A DNA stretch of 64,000 nucleotides from Streptomyces sp. NRRL B-1140 (lineage in GTDB: Bacteria > Actinomycetota > Actinomycetes > Streptomycetales > Streptomycetaceae). The position numbers and the translations under genes were made by a program. Of the stretch, positions 8,605-16,050 are shown piece after piece. Within the stretch, counting starts at the first letter, position 1. Every line of letters begins with the position of its first letter. The stretch spans positions 124,001 through 188,000 of the forward strand of contig NZ_LGEA01000136.1 of the NCBI RefSeq assembly GCF_001280065.1, read 5' to 3'. The notes under the pieces were generated by a model. That model did not search any database. It saw only the letters and a list, made by a program, of their open reading frames with translations, and was not told the DNA's origin.

Positions 8605-9069
8605 CTCGTCAGCACCGGCGTCAGGGCAGCGCCGGTGCCTGGAAGCGGCGCCGGGGGGTTGCGCCGCTGGTCCGTACCTCTGGCAGTGGTGCAATGCGGG
8701 TGTCCGCGGGGGGACTTGGACTGTGTACGCATCGTGCTGGATGAACGCGGCGCCCGCAACCGTTCGACCCGGACTTGTGCATTTATGCAAGGTCCGCCGG
8801 TCGGCCCCGGGCGTCCCCGGAGCCGACCGTTCTCATGGGTGACCGGGCTGCTGTCCCCTGCCGTCCGGTCACTTCCCTGGAGCGAGGTCCCACGACGCAC
8901 GATCCGTGCGTCTCATCGCCCCAGTGAGCCACGCGTGGTTCTTTCGCGCCCGCCCCTGGCTGGCACGGACACCGGGACCAACGACGCGGTGCGGGGGCGG
9001 TCACGCGCCGTACGGGTGAGAGGGAGGCGTACGTCCGTCCCGGGAACAGGGGCCCGGTCCTCAGGGGCT
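8605..9069. other. 465-base intergenic stretch between convergent genes
   Basis: I see no gene here. Two items stand out: an AT-rich inverted repeat TGCATTTATGCA at 8778-8789, and an 8-bp stem GTGACCGG (8839-8846) / CCGGTCAC (8865-8872). A possible small RNA cannot be excluded, but I cannot support one. Confidence 0.4.
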
Positions 9070-9381
9070 TCAGATCTTGCCGCGGCACAGTTCCAGCAGG
9101 GTCATCGCGAGCGCGGTGCCCGGCTTGCCCAGCGCATCCCTGTAGTGGCCGAGGACGTCCATCTCGCGGGAGAGGTTCACCCGCCGGCCACCGGAGGCGA
9201 TCCGTGCCTCCTGGATGACGGCGGAGACGGCCACCCGTTCCTGGATCAGGCCGATGATCCGGTCGTCGAGCGCGTCGATCCGCTCGCGCGCGCCGGTGAT
9301 CACGTCGGCGGCCTCGGGGGTGCGTGCGCCGGTCACGTCGGTGGCGGTCGTGCCGATGGCGGTCGTGTCGATGGCGGTCAT
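9070..9381 (-). CDS. Chorismate mutase (AroQ class)
   Basis: 103-aa protein, the size of a monofunctional AroQ chorismate mutase, which converts chorismate to prephenate for Phe and Tyr synthesis. The all-helical pattern is visible: a long first helix ARERIDALDDRIIGLIQERVAVSAVIQEARI carrying the conserved Arg, Leu-Asp and Arg positions, then a central SREMDVLGHYRDALG segment and a C-terminal helix TALAMTLLELCRGKI. The first 25 residues are an unstructured Thr/Ala-rich tail. The ATG at 9381 has a good ribosome site (GAGGAG). It is transcribed opposite to guaA. A leader peptide and terminator hairpin precede it, so expression is probably attenuated according to aromatic amino-acid supply. Confidence 0.88.
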   Translation of the reverse strand: MTAIDTTAIGTTATDVTGARTPEAADVITGARERIDALDDRIIGLIQERVAVSAVIQEARIASGGRRVNLSREMDVLGHYRDALGKPGTALAMTLLELCRGKI

Positions 9382-9435
9382 GGGGGGCTCCTCGTCGTCG
9401 GGGGCTGCCCCGGGGCGGCACGGCCCGGACGACGA

Positions 9436-9470
9436 CAGGCGCCCCGGGCCTTGTCGGCCCGGGGCGCCTG
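9436..9470 (-). terminator. Attenuator-type terminator before chorismate mutase
   Basis: CAGGCGCCCCGGGCC at 9436-9450 pairs perfectly with 9456-9470 (15 bp, 5-base loop). On the minus strand it begins about 20 bases after the stop of the leader peptide and ends 55 bases before the chorismate mutase start. No other transcript needs a terminator here. Confidence 0.7.
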
Positions 9471-9490
9471 GGAAGTCGCTTGTCAGTTGC

Positions 9491-9562
9491 TCAAGCAGCA
9501 CGACCATGGCGTCCGGCGGGCCGGATGCCATAGGTAAAGACGAACGTCTGGTGCTTGAACAT
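9491..9562 (-). CDS. Aromatic leader peptide (23 codons) for attenuation
   Basis: A small ORF beginning MFKHQTFVFTYGI and ending RHGRAA. It has three Phe codons and one Tyr codon within its first eleven codons. Its ATG lies seven bases after a -10 hexamer, so the message would be leaderless, as described for other Streptomyces leader peptides. The second half of the ORF can fold into an 11-bp stem (one A-C mismatch) around a CCCG loop. The GGCCCG there can instead pair with CGGGCC of the terminator's 5' arm. Stalling at Phe/Tyr codons could therefore switch between terminator and antiterminator. Function is inferred from layout; translation is not proven. Confidence 0.7.
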   Translation of the reverse strand: MFKHQTFVFTYGIRPAGRHGRAA

Positions 9563-9568
9563 GGGGCC

Positions 9569-9597
9569 AGTATGCACCGCCGTCGAGGGCCGTCCAA
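9569..9597 (-). promoter_or_regulatory. Promoter of the leader peptide / chorismate mutase unit
   Basis: On the minus strand TTGGAC (plus 9592-9597) and CATACT (plus 9569-9574) are separated by exactly 17 bases, a good HrdB-type promoter. Transcription should start at or next to the A of the leader-peptide ATG. Confidence 0.7.
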
Positions 9598-9709
9598 GCC
9601 GGTTCGCATCCTGAGACGGGGTGGTCGTCCGGTACACGGAAGGAGCCCTGCGGCCCCCCGGTAGAATCGGGTGGCACAAGACCCCCGCCCCACCGCCGGA
9701 AGGCACCCC

Positions 9710-11290
9710 GTGTCATCAGCGACTCCCGCTGCCAACGCCGCCGACACCGTCCTGGTCGTCGACTTCGGCGCGCAGTACGCCCAGCTCATCGCCCGTCGCG
9801 TCCGCGAGGCGCGGGTCTACAGCGAGATCGTGCCGAGCACCATGCCGGTTGCCGAGATGCTCGCCAAGAACCCCGCGGCGATCATCCTCTCCGGCGGCCC
9901 CTCGTCGGTCTACGCGGAGGGCGCGCCCAGCCTGGACCGCGAGATCTTCGAGGCCGGCGTCCCCGTCTTCGGCATGTGCTACGGCTTCCAGCTGATGGCG
10001 AGCGCCCTCGGCGGCACCGTCGACAACACCGGCGCCCGCGAGTACGGCCGCACCGACCTGCACGTCTCCAAGGTGTCCTCCACCCTCTTCGAGGGCACCC
10101 CCGCCGAGCAGCCCGTCTGGATGTCGCACGGCGACGCCTGCTCCGCCGCCCCCGAGGGCTTCTCCGTCACGGCCTCCACCGACGTCGTGCCGGTCGCCGC
10201 CTTCGAGAACGACGAGAAGAAGCTCTACGGCGTCCAGTACCACCCCGAGGTGATGCACTCCACGCACGGCCAGCAGGTGCTGGAGCACTTCCTGTACCGC
10301 GGCGCGGGGCTCACGCCGAACTGGACGACCGGCAACGTCATCGAGGAGCAGGTCGCCGCGATCCGCGAGCAGGTCGGCGACCGTCGCGCCATCTGCGGCC
10401 TGTCCGGCGGCGTGGACTCCGCGGTCGCCGCGGCCCTCGTCCAGAAGGCCATCGGATCCCAGCTGACCTGCGTGTACGTCGACCACGGCCTGATGCGCAA
10501 GGGCGAGACCGAGCAGGTCGAGAAGGACTTCGTGGCCGCGACCGGCGTCCAGCTGAAGGTCGTGGACGCCGAGGAGAGGTTCCTCAAGGCACTCGCCGGG
10601 GTCTCCGACCCCGAGGAGAAGCGGAAGATCATCGGCCGCGAGTTCATCCGCGTCTTCGAGCAGGCCCAGGCCGAGATCATCGCCGACCAGGGCCCGGCCG
10701 TGGAGTTCCTCGTGCAGGGCACGCTCTACCCGGACGTCGTCGAGTCCGGCGGCGGCACCGGCACCGCCAACATCAAGTCCCACCACAACGTGGGCGGCCT
10801 GCCCGAGGACCTCGAGTTCAAGCTGATCGAGCCGCTGCGCAAGCTCTTCAAGGACGAGGTCCGCATGGTCGGCCAGGAGCTCGGCCTGCCCGACGAGATC
10901 GTCCAGCGCCAGCCCTTCCCCGGCCCCGGCCTCGGCATCCGCATCGTCGGCGAGGTCACCAAGGAGCGCCTGGACCTGCTGCGCGAGGCCGACGCCATCG
11001 CCCGCGAGGAACTCACGGCGGCCGGCCTGGACCGCGACATCTGGCAGTGCCCGGTGGTCCTGCTCGCCGACGTCCGCAGCGTCGGCGTCCAGGGCGACGG
11101 CCGCACCTACGGCCACCCCATCGTGCTGCGCCCCGTCTCGTCCGAGGACGCCATGACGGCCGACTGGTCGCGCCTGCCGTACGACGTCCTGGCGAAGATC
11201 TCGACCCGGATCACCAACGAGGTGCGCGACGTCAACCGTGTCGTCCTCGACGTGACCTCCAAGCCGCCGGGGACGATCGAGTGGGAGTGA
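9710..11290 (+). CDS. guaA: GMP synthase (glutamine-hydrolysing)
   Basis: 526 aa, the usual length. It converts XMP, ATP and glutamine to GMP. The N-terminal class I glutamine amidotransferase domain (about 15-205) shows [18 protein letters not shown], the nucleophile in [12 protein letters not shown] and the His-x-Glu dyad in [10 protein letters not shown]. The ATP-pyrophosphatase domain has the PP-loop [10 protein letters not shown]. The C-terminal dimerisation domain ends KPPGTIEWE, the canonical end of GuaA. The start is GTG at 9710, behind GGAAGG; upstream in-frame codons have no ribosome site. It is monocistronic here, divergent from chorismate mutase and convergent with the next gene, whose stop is four bases from guaA's. 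Confidence 0.97.
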   Translation: MSSATPAANAADTVLVVDFGAQYAQLIARRVREARVYSEIVPSTMPVAEMLAKNPAAIILSGGPSSVYAEGAPSLDREIFEAGVPVFGMCYGFQLMASALGGTVDNTGAREYGRTDLHVSKVSSTLFEGTPAEQPVWMSHGDACSAAPEGFSVTASTDVVPVAAFENDEKKLYGVQYHPEVMHSTHGQQVLEHFLYRGAGLTPNWTTGNVIEEQVAAIREQVGDRRAICGLSGGVDSAVAAALVQKAIGSQLTCVYVDHGLMRKGETEQVEKDFVAATGVQLKVVDAEERFLKALAGVSDPEEKRKIIGREFIRVFEQAQAEIIADQGPAVEFLVQGTLYPDVVESGGGTGTANIKSHHNVGGLPEDLEFKLIEPLRKLFKDEVRMVGQELGLPDEIVQRQPFPGPGLGIRIVGEVTKERLDLLREADAIAREELTAAGLDRDIWQCPVVLLADVRSVGVQGDGRTYGHPIVLRPVSSEDAMTADWSRLPYDVLAKISTRITNEVRDVNRVVLDVTSKPPGTIEWE

Positions 11291-11293
11291 CCC

Positions 11294-11767
11294 CTAGGTG
11301 CGCTTGATCGTGCGCAGGGGCGCGCCGGGCGTCCAGACCTGGACGACGAGGTACGTGTCGTCCTCGACGTAGGTCCGTACGACCTCCGTCAGCTCGGTGC
11401 GGAAGAGGTGGAACGGCTCCGGCGGTTCCACCTCTTCGACGTATCCGGCCTTGGTCTCCACGTCGTCGACCTCGATCGCCCGGCCGCTGATCCGGACGTC
11501 ACCGCCGCCCATGCCCGTGCCCTCCCCGGGGTTCGCCTGGAGCGCGAAGCGCGGGTCGCGGCGCAGGTCGAGGGCCTTGAGAGAGCCCTCCATCATGCCG
11601 AGCCACAGCTCGCCGTTCAGGAACCGCACCTCAAGACCGCTGGTGCGGGGCGAACCGTCCTTACGGAGGGTGGCGAGGATGTGGTGTGTGAAGGCGCCGA
11701 AGCGCTTCTCGACGGTGTCGGCCAGACCCGGCTCGGCCGCGGCGAAAGCCGCCCAGTTCGCTGTCAT
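11294..11767 (-). CDS. Pyridoxamine 5'-phosphate oxidase-like flavin/F420-fold protein
   Basis: 157 aa, the size of a single split-barrel PPOX-fold protein. It contains GAFTHHILATLRKDGSPRTS, the strand-turn pattern typical of PNPOx-like actinobacterial proteins, then GELWLGMMEGSLKALDLRRD and a DVRISGRAIEVDD strand. Such proteins bind FMN, F420 or haem and often act in redox or detoxification. There is no vitamin B6 gene context. The ATG at 11767 is the only sensible start. The C-terminal stop lies within four bases of guaA. Function beyond the fold is unknown. Confidence 0.8.
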   Translation of the reverse strand: MTANWAAFAAAEPGLADTVEKRFGAFTHHILATLRKDGSPRTSGLEVRFLNGELWLGMMEGSLKALDLRRDPRFALQANPGEGTGMGGGDVRISGRAIEVDDVETKAGYVEEVEPPEPFHLFRTELTEVVRTYVEDDTYLVVQVWTPGAPLRTIKRT

Positions 11768-11956
11768 GGGAAGAGTGTCGCGCCGAAATCCGACATCCTC
11801 TGTCGGCTATTCGTGGGGTGCGGGAGCCAGGGGGCACACGCATGGGCACGAGGTGCTCACACGGGCGCTCGTGGCATCTTCACGAAACGCTTCTGTTCTT
11901 CCCGGCCTCACGGACGGTAATTTCCGCCCGTACGCAGAACCACTGCTGGAGGATCT

Positions 11957-12751
11957 ATGCACGGGCCCACGCCGCCCCTGCCCCTGCCCACCGACCGGCT
12001 GCGGTTCGCCATGCCGCCGATGCACGAGTCGGTCGAGGACGAGCGCAGGCACCGCAAGGAACGGCTCGCGGGCGCCCTGAGGATCTTCGGGCGGCTCGGC
12101 TACGAGGACGGCGTCTCCGGGCACATCACCGCCCGAGACCCCGAATTCACCGACTGCTTCTGGGTGAACCCGTTCGGGATGCCCTTCCGGCACGTCACCG
12201 TGAGCGACCTCGTGCTCGCCAACCAGGACGGCCAGGTCGTCGAGGGCGGCTACCACATCAACCAGGCGGCCTTCACCGTGCACGCGCAGGTCCACGCCGC
12301 CCGGCCGGACGTGGTCGCCGTCGCCCACTGCCACTCGGTGCACGGCAGGGCGCTCGCGGCCCTCGGCGAACTGCTGGAGCCGATCACCCAGGAGAGCTGC
12401 GCCTTCTACGAGGATCACGCCCTCTACGACACGTACACCGGCGTCTCCGTCGACGCCGAGGAGGGGCGGCGCATCGCCGAGGTGCTCGGCTCCCGCAAGG
12501 CGCTCGTGCTGCGCAACCACGGTCTGCTGACCGTCGGCGACTCGGTGGACGCGGCTGCCTGGTGGTTCGTGTCGATGGAGCGCTCCTGCCAGGTGCAGCT
12601 GACGGCGCACGCGGCGGGGCGGCCGGTCCGCATCGATCACCGGATGGCGGTGGCGACGCGGGAGCAACTGGGCGGCGATCTGGTGGCGTGGATCAACTAC
12701 CAGCCGATGTGGGAGGACGTCAGCCGCAGCGAGCCGGGCCTGCTGGCCTAA
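11957..12751 (+). CDS. Class II aldolase/adducin family protein
   Basis: 264 aa. The zinc-binding residues of class II aldolases are visible in AVAHCHSVHG and in LRNHGLLTVG. Earlier, GYEDGVSGHITARDPE matches the substrate-phosphate/Ser-Gly-Asn region, although the usual SGN-x-S reads SGHIT. This variant is common in the adducin-like subgroup. It would be cytosolic and act on a hydroxy-keto acid or sugar phosphate, or be a non-catalytic relative. The ribosome site GGAGGA precedes the ATG at 11957. Its stop codon overlaps by four bases the stop of the convergent histone-fold gene. No pathway partners are nearby. Confidence 0.85.
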   Translation: MHGPTPPLPLPTDRLRFAMPPMHESVEDERRHRKERLAGALRIFGRLGYEDGVSGHITARDPEFTDCFWVNPFGMPFRHVTVSDLVLANQDGQVVEGGYHINQAAFTVHAQVHAARPDVVAVAHCHSVHGRALAALGELLEPITQESCAFYEDHALYDTYTGVSVDAEEGRRIAEVLGSRKALVLRNHGLLTVGDSVDAAAWWFVSMERSCQVQLTAHAAGRPVRIDHRMAVATREQLGGDLVAWINYQPMWEDVSRSEPGLLA

Positions 12752-13497
12752 GTGTGCTGTCCCGGGAGGTTGGTGGCAGGCGACACGTGTGTCGCCTCGT
12801 GTGCTTCGGTGAGGGCTCGCTGCCTGATGCCGCCGAACAACTGAATCGTGGTGGCGGCCAGGATGTCGTCCCTGCCGATGGTCCGCCTGTCCCCCCTGCG
12901 GACGGACAGGGCCAGGAGGGAATCCTCGAGGGGCGGGGGTGAGGCCGGTTCGCCCGGTATCTCCAGGATGACCGTGCCGAATCGTTTGACCCCGCCCTCG
13001 CGGACGACCATGGCCGCGTCACGGGCGAGGTCCGTGAGGAACGCGCTCGCGATTCCGTCCAGGTCGCGGACCATCGCCGGGACGGCCGTCGCCCCCTGGC
13101 TCCGCAGCAACTTCTTCACGCCGGCCTCGAACCTGTGGGCGCCGAGCACAGCACTCGGTTTGCGTGACCTGCTGCGCTTGCCGTCGAACGTCGGGCTGTG
13201 GCCGTACCACTCGTTCCCCACCTCGACCTCGACGTTCCGGCCGATCGCCGAGAGAAGGTCTGCGGGAACCAGCTTCTTCCGGTCCTGGTCCGCAGCCGCT
13301 GCCCTCGCACCGCCGATGATCTCCGTCAGCACGGTCCGCGTCACCGCCGCGGCGGCGAATGCGGCCGACCGAGAGACGTGCATCGGGGTCACGTCCCTGA
13401 ACACCGCTTTCACGAGGGAAGGCTTGAACGGCGAGACGTTCATGACCGAGGTGGTCCGGGGACCGGTGCGCTCAGGAGGTGCGGGCTGTGCGGTCAT
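12748..13497 (-). CDS. Protein with two tandem histone folds (H2A/H2B-like doublet)
   Basis: 249 aa. Residues 25-90 read as a histone fold: helix 1 at 25-36, a long helix 2 at 41-70 (SRSAAFAAAAVTRTVLTEII), then loop and helix 3 RKKLVPADLLSAIGRN. Arg73 and Asp80 have the R-x6-D spacing that forms the loop-2 clamp in archaeal (RKTIKAED) and eukaryotic histones. A basic linker (GKRSRSRKPS) joins a second fold: helix 1 GVKKLLRSQG, helix 2 at about 142-167, and RRTIGRDDILAATTIQL with Arg204 and Asp211, again R-x6-D. Between its helices 2 and 3 is an insert of about 35 residues. The C-terminus (about 223-238) could form an H2B-like alpha-C helix. It may bind DNA as an intramolecular dimer. The start is ATG 13497, with AGGGAG about 12 bases upstream. 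This assignment is my own reading by motif comparison. Confidence 0.65.
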   Translation of the reverse strand: MTAQPAPPERTGPRTTSVMNVSPFKPSLVKAVFRDVTPMHVSRSAAFAAAAVTRTVLTEIIGGARAAAADQDRKKLVPADLLSAIGRNVEVEVGNEWYGHSPTFDGKRSRSRKPSAVLGAHRFEAGVKKLLRSQGATAVPAMVRDLDGIASAFLTDLARDAAMVVREGGVKRFGTVILEIPGEPASPPPLEDSLLALSVRRGDRRTIGRDDILAATTIQLFGGIRQRALTEAHEATHVSPATNLPGQHT

Positions 13498-13784
13498 CGG
13501 AAGAAACGCTCCCTGTCGGCGGAGTTGTCAGAGGCCCACACTTCACCACGCAGACCCGCTCTCTGGCAGTCGGATGCCGTCCGCCGGATGATCTCGGCCC
13601 TGGCGGAACGCTCCCGGCGGCGTCAACAAGGCGCGCCGGACTTCACCCGTGTTGACCAGGTCGAGCCGACGTGAACCGGCTGGTGTAGGGGACAATTCGC
13701 TGTCGTCGCAGGGGAGTTGCACAGCGGTGTTTCCGGCATCCGGAAGGCCGGTGGTGCCGGGTCGCGGGAAGGCGGGCGTCGGGC

Positions 13785-15137
13785 GTGGCGGTGCGGGAGG
13801 CGAGGCAGGGCGGCGCGGACGCGGGTGCCCGCGGCGAGGGTTGCTCGGGCGGCCGCGACAGGGGCTACCCGGCTGGTCGCCCGGTCGGGTCCGGGGACGG
13901 GCACCAGGGCGCCTGTACCTGCGGTGACTGCCCGCACGGGGCGCGGGAGGGACACCGGCGCGCCGTGGCCGCGTTCCTGCGCCGACGGGACGAGTTCGCC
14001 GCCGGGCGCGGACTGCCGGCCGCGGTGGCCCACTCCGCCTCGGCCTCCCGCCAGTGGATCTCGGAGGAACTGGCCCAGTCCGCCGAACAGGTCGCGGAGC
14101 GGGGGCGGGCCGAGGGACGGGCCTGGCTGACCGGTCTGTGGCGGCGCACGACGGGTGCGGTGGCGGCCGCCGTGGTGTTGTTGCTGCTCGGGCAGGCCCT
14201 CACCGCGGTCGGTGCGGGCTGGACGGCGGCGCGAACGGCCGGACTGGCCGCCGCGCTGGTGACGGCCTCGTCGCTGACCGCGGCATCCTGGTTCCACCGG
14301 GCGAAGGGTGGCGTGCTGGCGCCGCTGATCGGTGAGGACAACCGGCTGTCCACGTCCCGTACCGTCGCCGCGGCGTGGGTGCTCTTCGTGGCCTACTCGG
14401 TGCTCGTCCTCGCGGGACGGCTGGCCGCCGCCTCCCGGCACCGGGAGCGGGACGCGCTGCTCTCCGGTCTGGAACTCGCCCGCGGGGCCGGGGTCGTGAC
14501 CGTGCTCGCCGCGGTGTGCGGGATCGCCGTGCTCGTGCGGCGGGTGGTCGGACTGCGGGTGCTGGGCGGGCGGCTGCAGAAAGTGCGTGCCGACCGGCCC
14601 CGGGCCGCCGACCTGCTCACCGACGACGCGGGACGGGGCACCTTCGCCGACATCCAGTACGTCGCGATCAGCGCGGTCGCCCTCGTCTTCGCGGCGGTAC
14701 GGCTGGCCAGGCACCCGGAGCAGTTGCCGGATCTGCCGTGGGGGCCGGCGGTGGCGGTGCTGGTCTCGGGCGGGACGTACCTGGCGGGCAAGTACGCGGA
14801 GGGCGGCCGGCCGGTCATCCTCTCCGTCGTCCGGTCCCGGGAGGCCGGTGACCTGGACGGGCCGATCCGCACCGGGGACGACATCGAGATCCGCGGCGCG
14901 GGGTTCGTGCCGCCGGGGGCCCACAGGGCCGACCGGCTGGCCCGAATGGTGGTGCGCGTGGGTGCGGTGCACGTCCACGTGCCGCTGGTGCCGGTGCCCG
15001 GCGGGTTCCGCAACCCCACGGACACGCTGCTGACCGTCCCGGTGCCGGCGGACGTGGAACCGGGACGGGTGGAGGTGCAGGTGGTCACCGCGGCGGGGGT
15101 GGAGACCAATCGGTACGCGGTCGACGTGACGGAGTGA
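13785..15137 (+). CDS. Polytopic membrane protein with C-terminal IPT/TIG-like domain
   Basis: About 450 aa if the GTG at 13785 is used; the start is uncertain because the first 40 residues are low-complexity Gly/Arg/Ala. A cysteine pair CTCGDCPHG lies near residue 44. Five to six hydrophobic helices follow between about 120 and 340 (for example TTGAVAAAVVLLLLGQALTA and TVAAAWVLFVAYSVLVLAG). The last 110 residues contain GDDIEIRGAGFVPPG and end in beta-strand-rich sequence (VEPGRVEVQVVTAAGVETNRYAV), resembling an immunoglobulin-like IPT/TIG fold. I do not recognise the family and the neighbours give no functional hint. The sequence is consistent with an envelope protein. Confidence 0.65.
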   Translation: MAVREARQGGADAGARGEGCSGGRDRGYPAGRPVGSGDGHQGACTCGDCPHGAREGHRRAVAAFLRRRDEFAAGRGLPAAVAHSASASRQWISEELAQSAEQVAERGRAEGRAWLTGLWRRTTGAVAAAVVLLLLGQALTAVGAGWTAARTAGLAAALVTASSLTAASWFHRAKGGVLAPLIGEDNRLSTSRTVAAAWVLFVAYSVLVLAGRLAAASRHRERDALLSGLELARGAGVVTVLAAVCGIAVLVRRVVGLRVLGGRLQKVRADRPRAADLLTDDAGRGTFADIQYVAISAVALVFAAVRLARHPEQLPDLPWGPAVAVLVSGGTYLAGKYAEGGRPVILSVVRSREAGDLDGPIRTGDDIEIRGAGFVPPGAHRADRLARMVVRVGAVHVHVPLVPVPGGFRNPTDTLLTVPVPADVEPGRVEVQVVTAAGVETNRYAVDVTE

Positions 15138-15278
15138 GGGGCCGGCACCGCACTCAGGCTCCCCGCGTCGCGGCAGGGCGATCCGAGCAGTTCGCGCATG
15201 ATTGAGCGCGGTCCGTCGGCCGTACGTATCGTCTGTCGAGGGGGCTCGGCACCGGCGGGCGAGAGGCGGCTAGCAGCG

Positions 15279-15809
15279 ATGACTCACGGTATGCGAACGG
15301 ACACGCACACCCCCCACTTCGGTAACGGCGGAGGCTGGCGGGACAACGCCACCCGTTACGCCCTGCTGCCCCTGCGCCTCTTCCTCGGCGTCACCTTCAT
15401 CTATGCCGGCCTGGACAAACTTACCGACAGCGCCTTCATGCGGGACTCCGGTGCCGGATCGATCGGCGACATGATGCGTGCCGTACGCGACTCCTCCGCC
15501 ATCCCCGCTCTGGTCGACCTCTCCCTCAAAAGCCCGGTCGGTTTCGGTTACGCCATCGCCTTCGGAGAACTCGCCGTCGGTATCGGCACCCTCCTCGGCC
15601 TGCTCGCCCGTCTGGCCGCACTCGGCGGTGCGCTGATCTCCCTCAGCCTGTGGCTGACCGTGAGCTGGTCCTCCGACCCGTACTACTACGGCAACGACCT
15701 CGCCTACCTCATGGCCTGGACGCCGCTCATCCTGGCGGGTGCGCCCCTGCTGTCGCTCGACGCCGCGCTGCGGTCGCGACGACGGCACCGCGACGGCGAC
15801 TACCGGTAG
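15279..15809 (+). CDS. DoxX-family membrane protein
   Basis: 176 aa with four hydrophobic helices. The first carries LPLRLFLGVTFIYAGLDKLTD, the DoxX signature; later helices include IAFGELAVGIGTLLGLLARLAALGGALISL. DoxX proteins are integral membrane proteins linked in some actinobacteria to thiol/oxidative stress complexes and quinone redox. The start ATG 15279 has GAGAGGCGG upstream; an internal ATG at 15291 is also possible. It is convergent with the next gene pair. No partner (sodA, sseA) is adjacent, so the role is undetermined. Confidence 0.85.
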   Translation: MTHGMRTDTHTPHFGNGGGWRDNATRYALLPLRLFLGVTFIYAGLDKLTDSAFMRDSGAGSIGDMMRAVRDSSAIPALVDLSLKSPVGFGYAIAFGELAVGIGTLLGLLARLAALGGALISLSLWLTVSWSSDPYYYGNDLAYLMAWTPLILAGAPLLSLDAALRSRRRHRDGDYR

Positions 15810-15825
15810 GGGCCGCCCCCCGCCG

Positions 15826-16050
15826 TCAGGCCGGGCCCGCGCCCGTGCGGCCTCCCCGGCGGCGCCGGCGTACCAGGCCCGTCAGCAGCGCCACCGCACC
15901 CGCCAGGCACAACCCGCCCGTCACGAGGGGAATCGCCACGAACCACGGGGTCTGCCAGGCGCCGCCCGCGTCACCGGCGTAGAGGACGCCCGCCACCACG
16001 AGGACGGTGCCGGCGACCAGCTTCCCGGGCTGGAGCTCATGACGCAGCAC
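15826..16050 (-). CDS. Small two-helix membrane protein downstream of the PspC protein
   Basis: 74 aa with two transmembrane helices (KLVAGTVLVVAGVLYAGDAGG and FVAIPLVTGGLCLAGAVALLTGLV) and a basic tail RRRRRGGR. Its start overlaps the end of the PspC gene by 14 bases, so it is translationally coupled and belongs to that operon. I know no domain; it may be an accessory of the membrane-stress protein. Confidence 0.75.
   Translation of the reverse strand: MLRHELQPGKLVAGTVLVVAGVLYAGDAGGAWQTPWFVAIPLVTGGLCLAGAVALLTGLVRRRRRGGRTGAGPA

Noticed and set aside
13525..13547. TTGTCAGAG-type word near the histone-fold gene as a damage promoter
   Set aside because: It is on the wrong strand for that gene, has GAG instead of GTG and lacks a TAnnnT eight bases on.
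13622..13656. GTCAACA / TGTTGAC inverted repeat upstream of the histone-fold gene
   Set aside because: Only 7 bp with a 21-base spacer and no promoter around it; could be chance, so not listed as a site.
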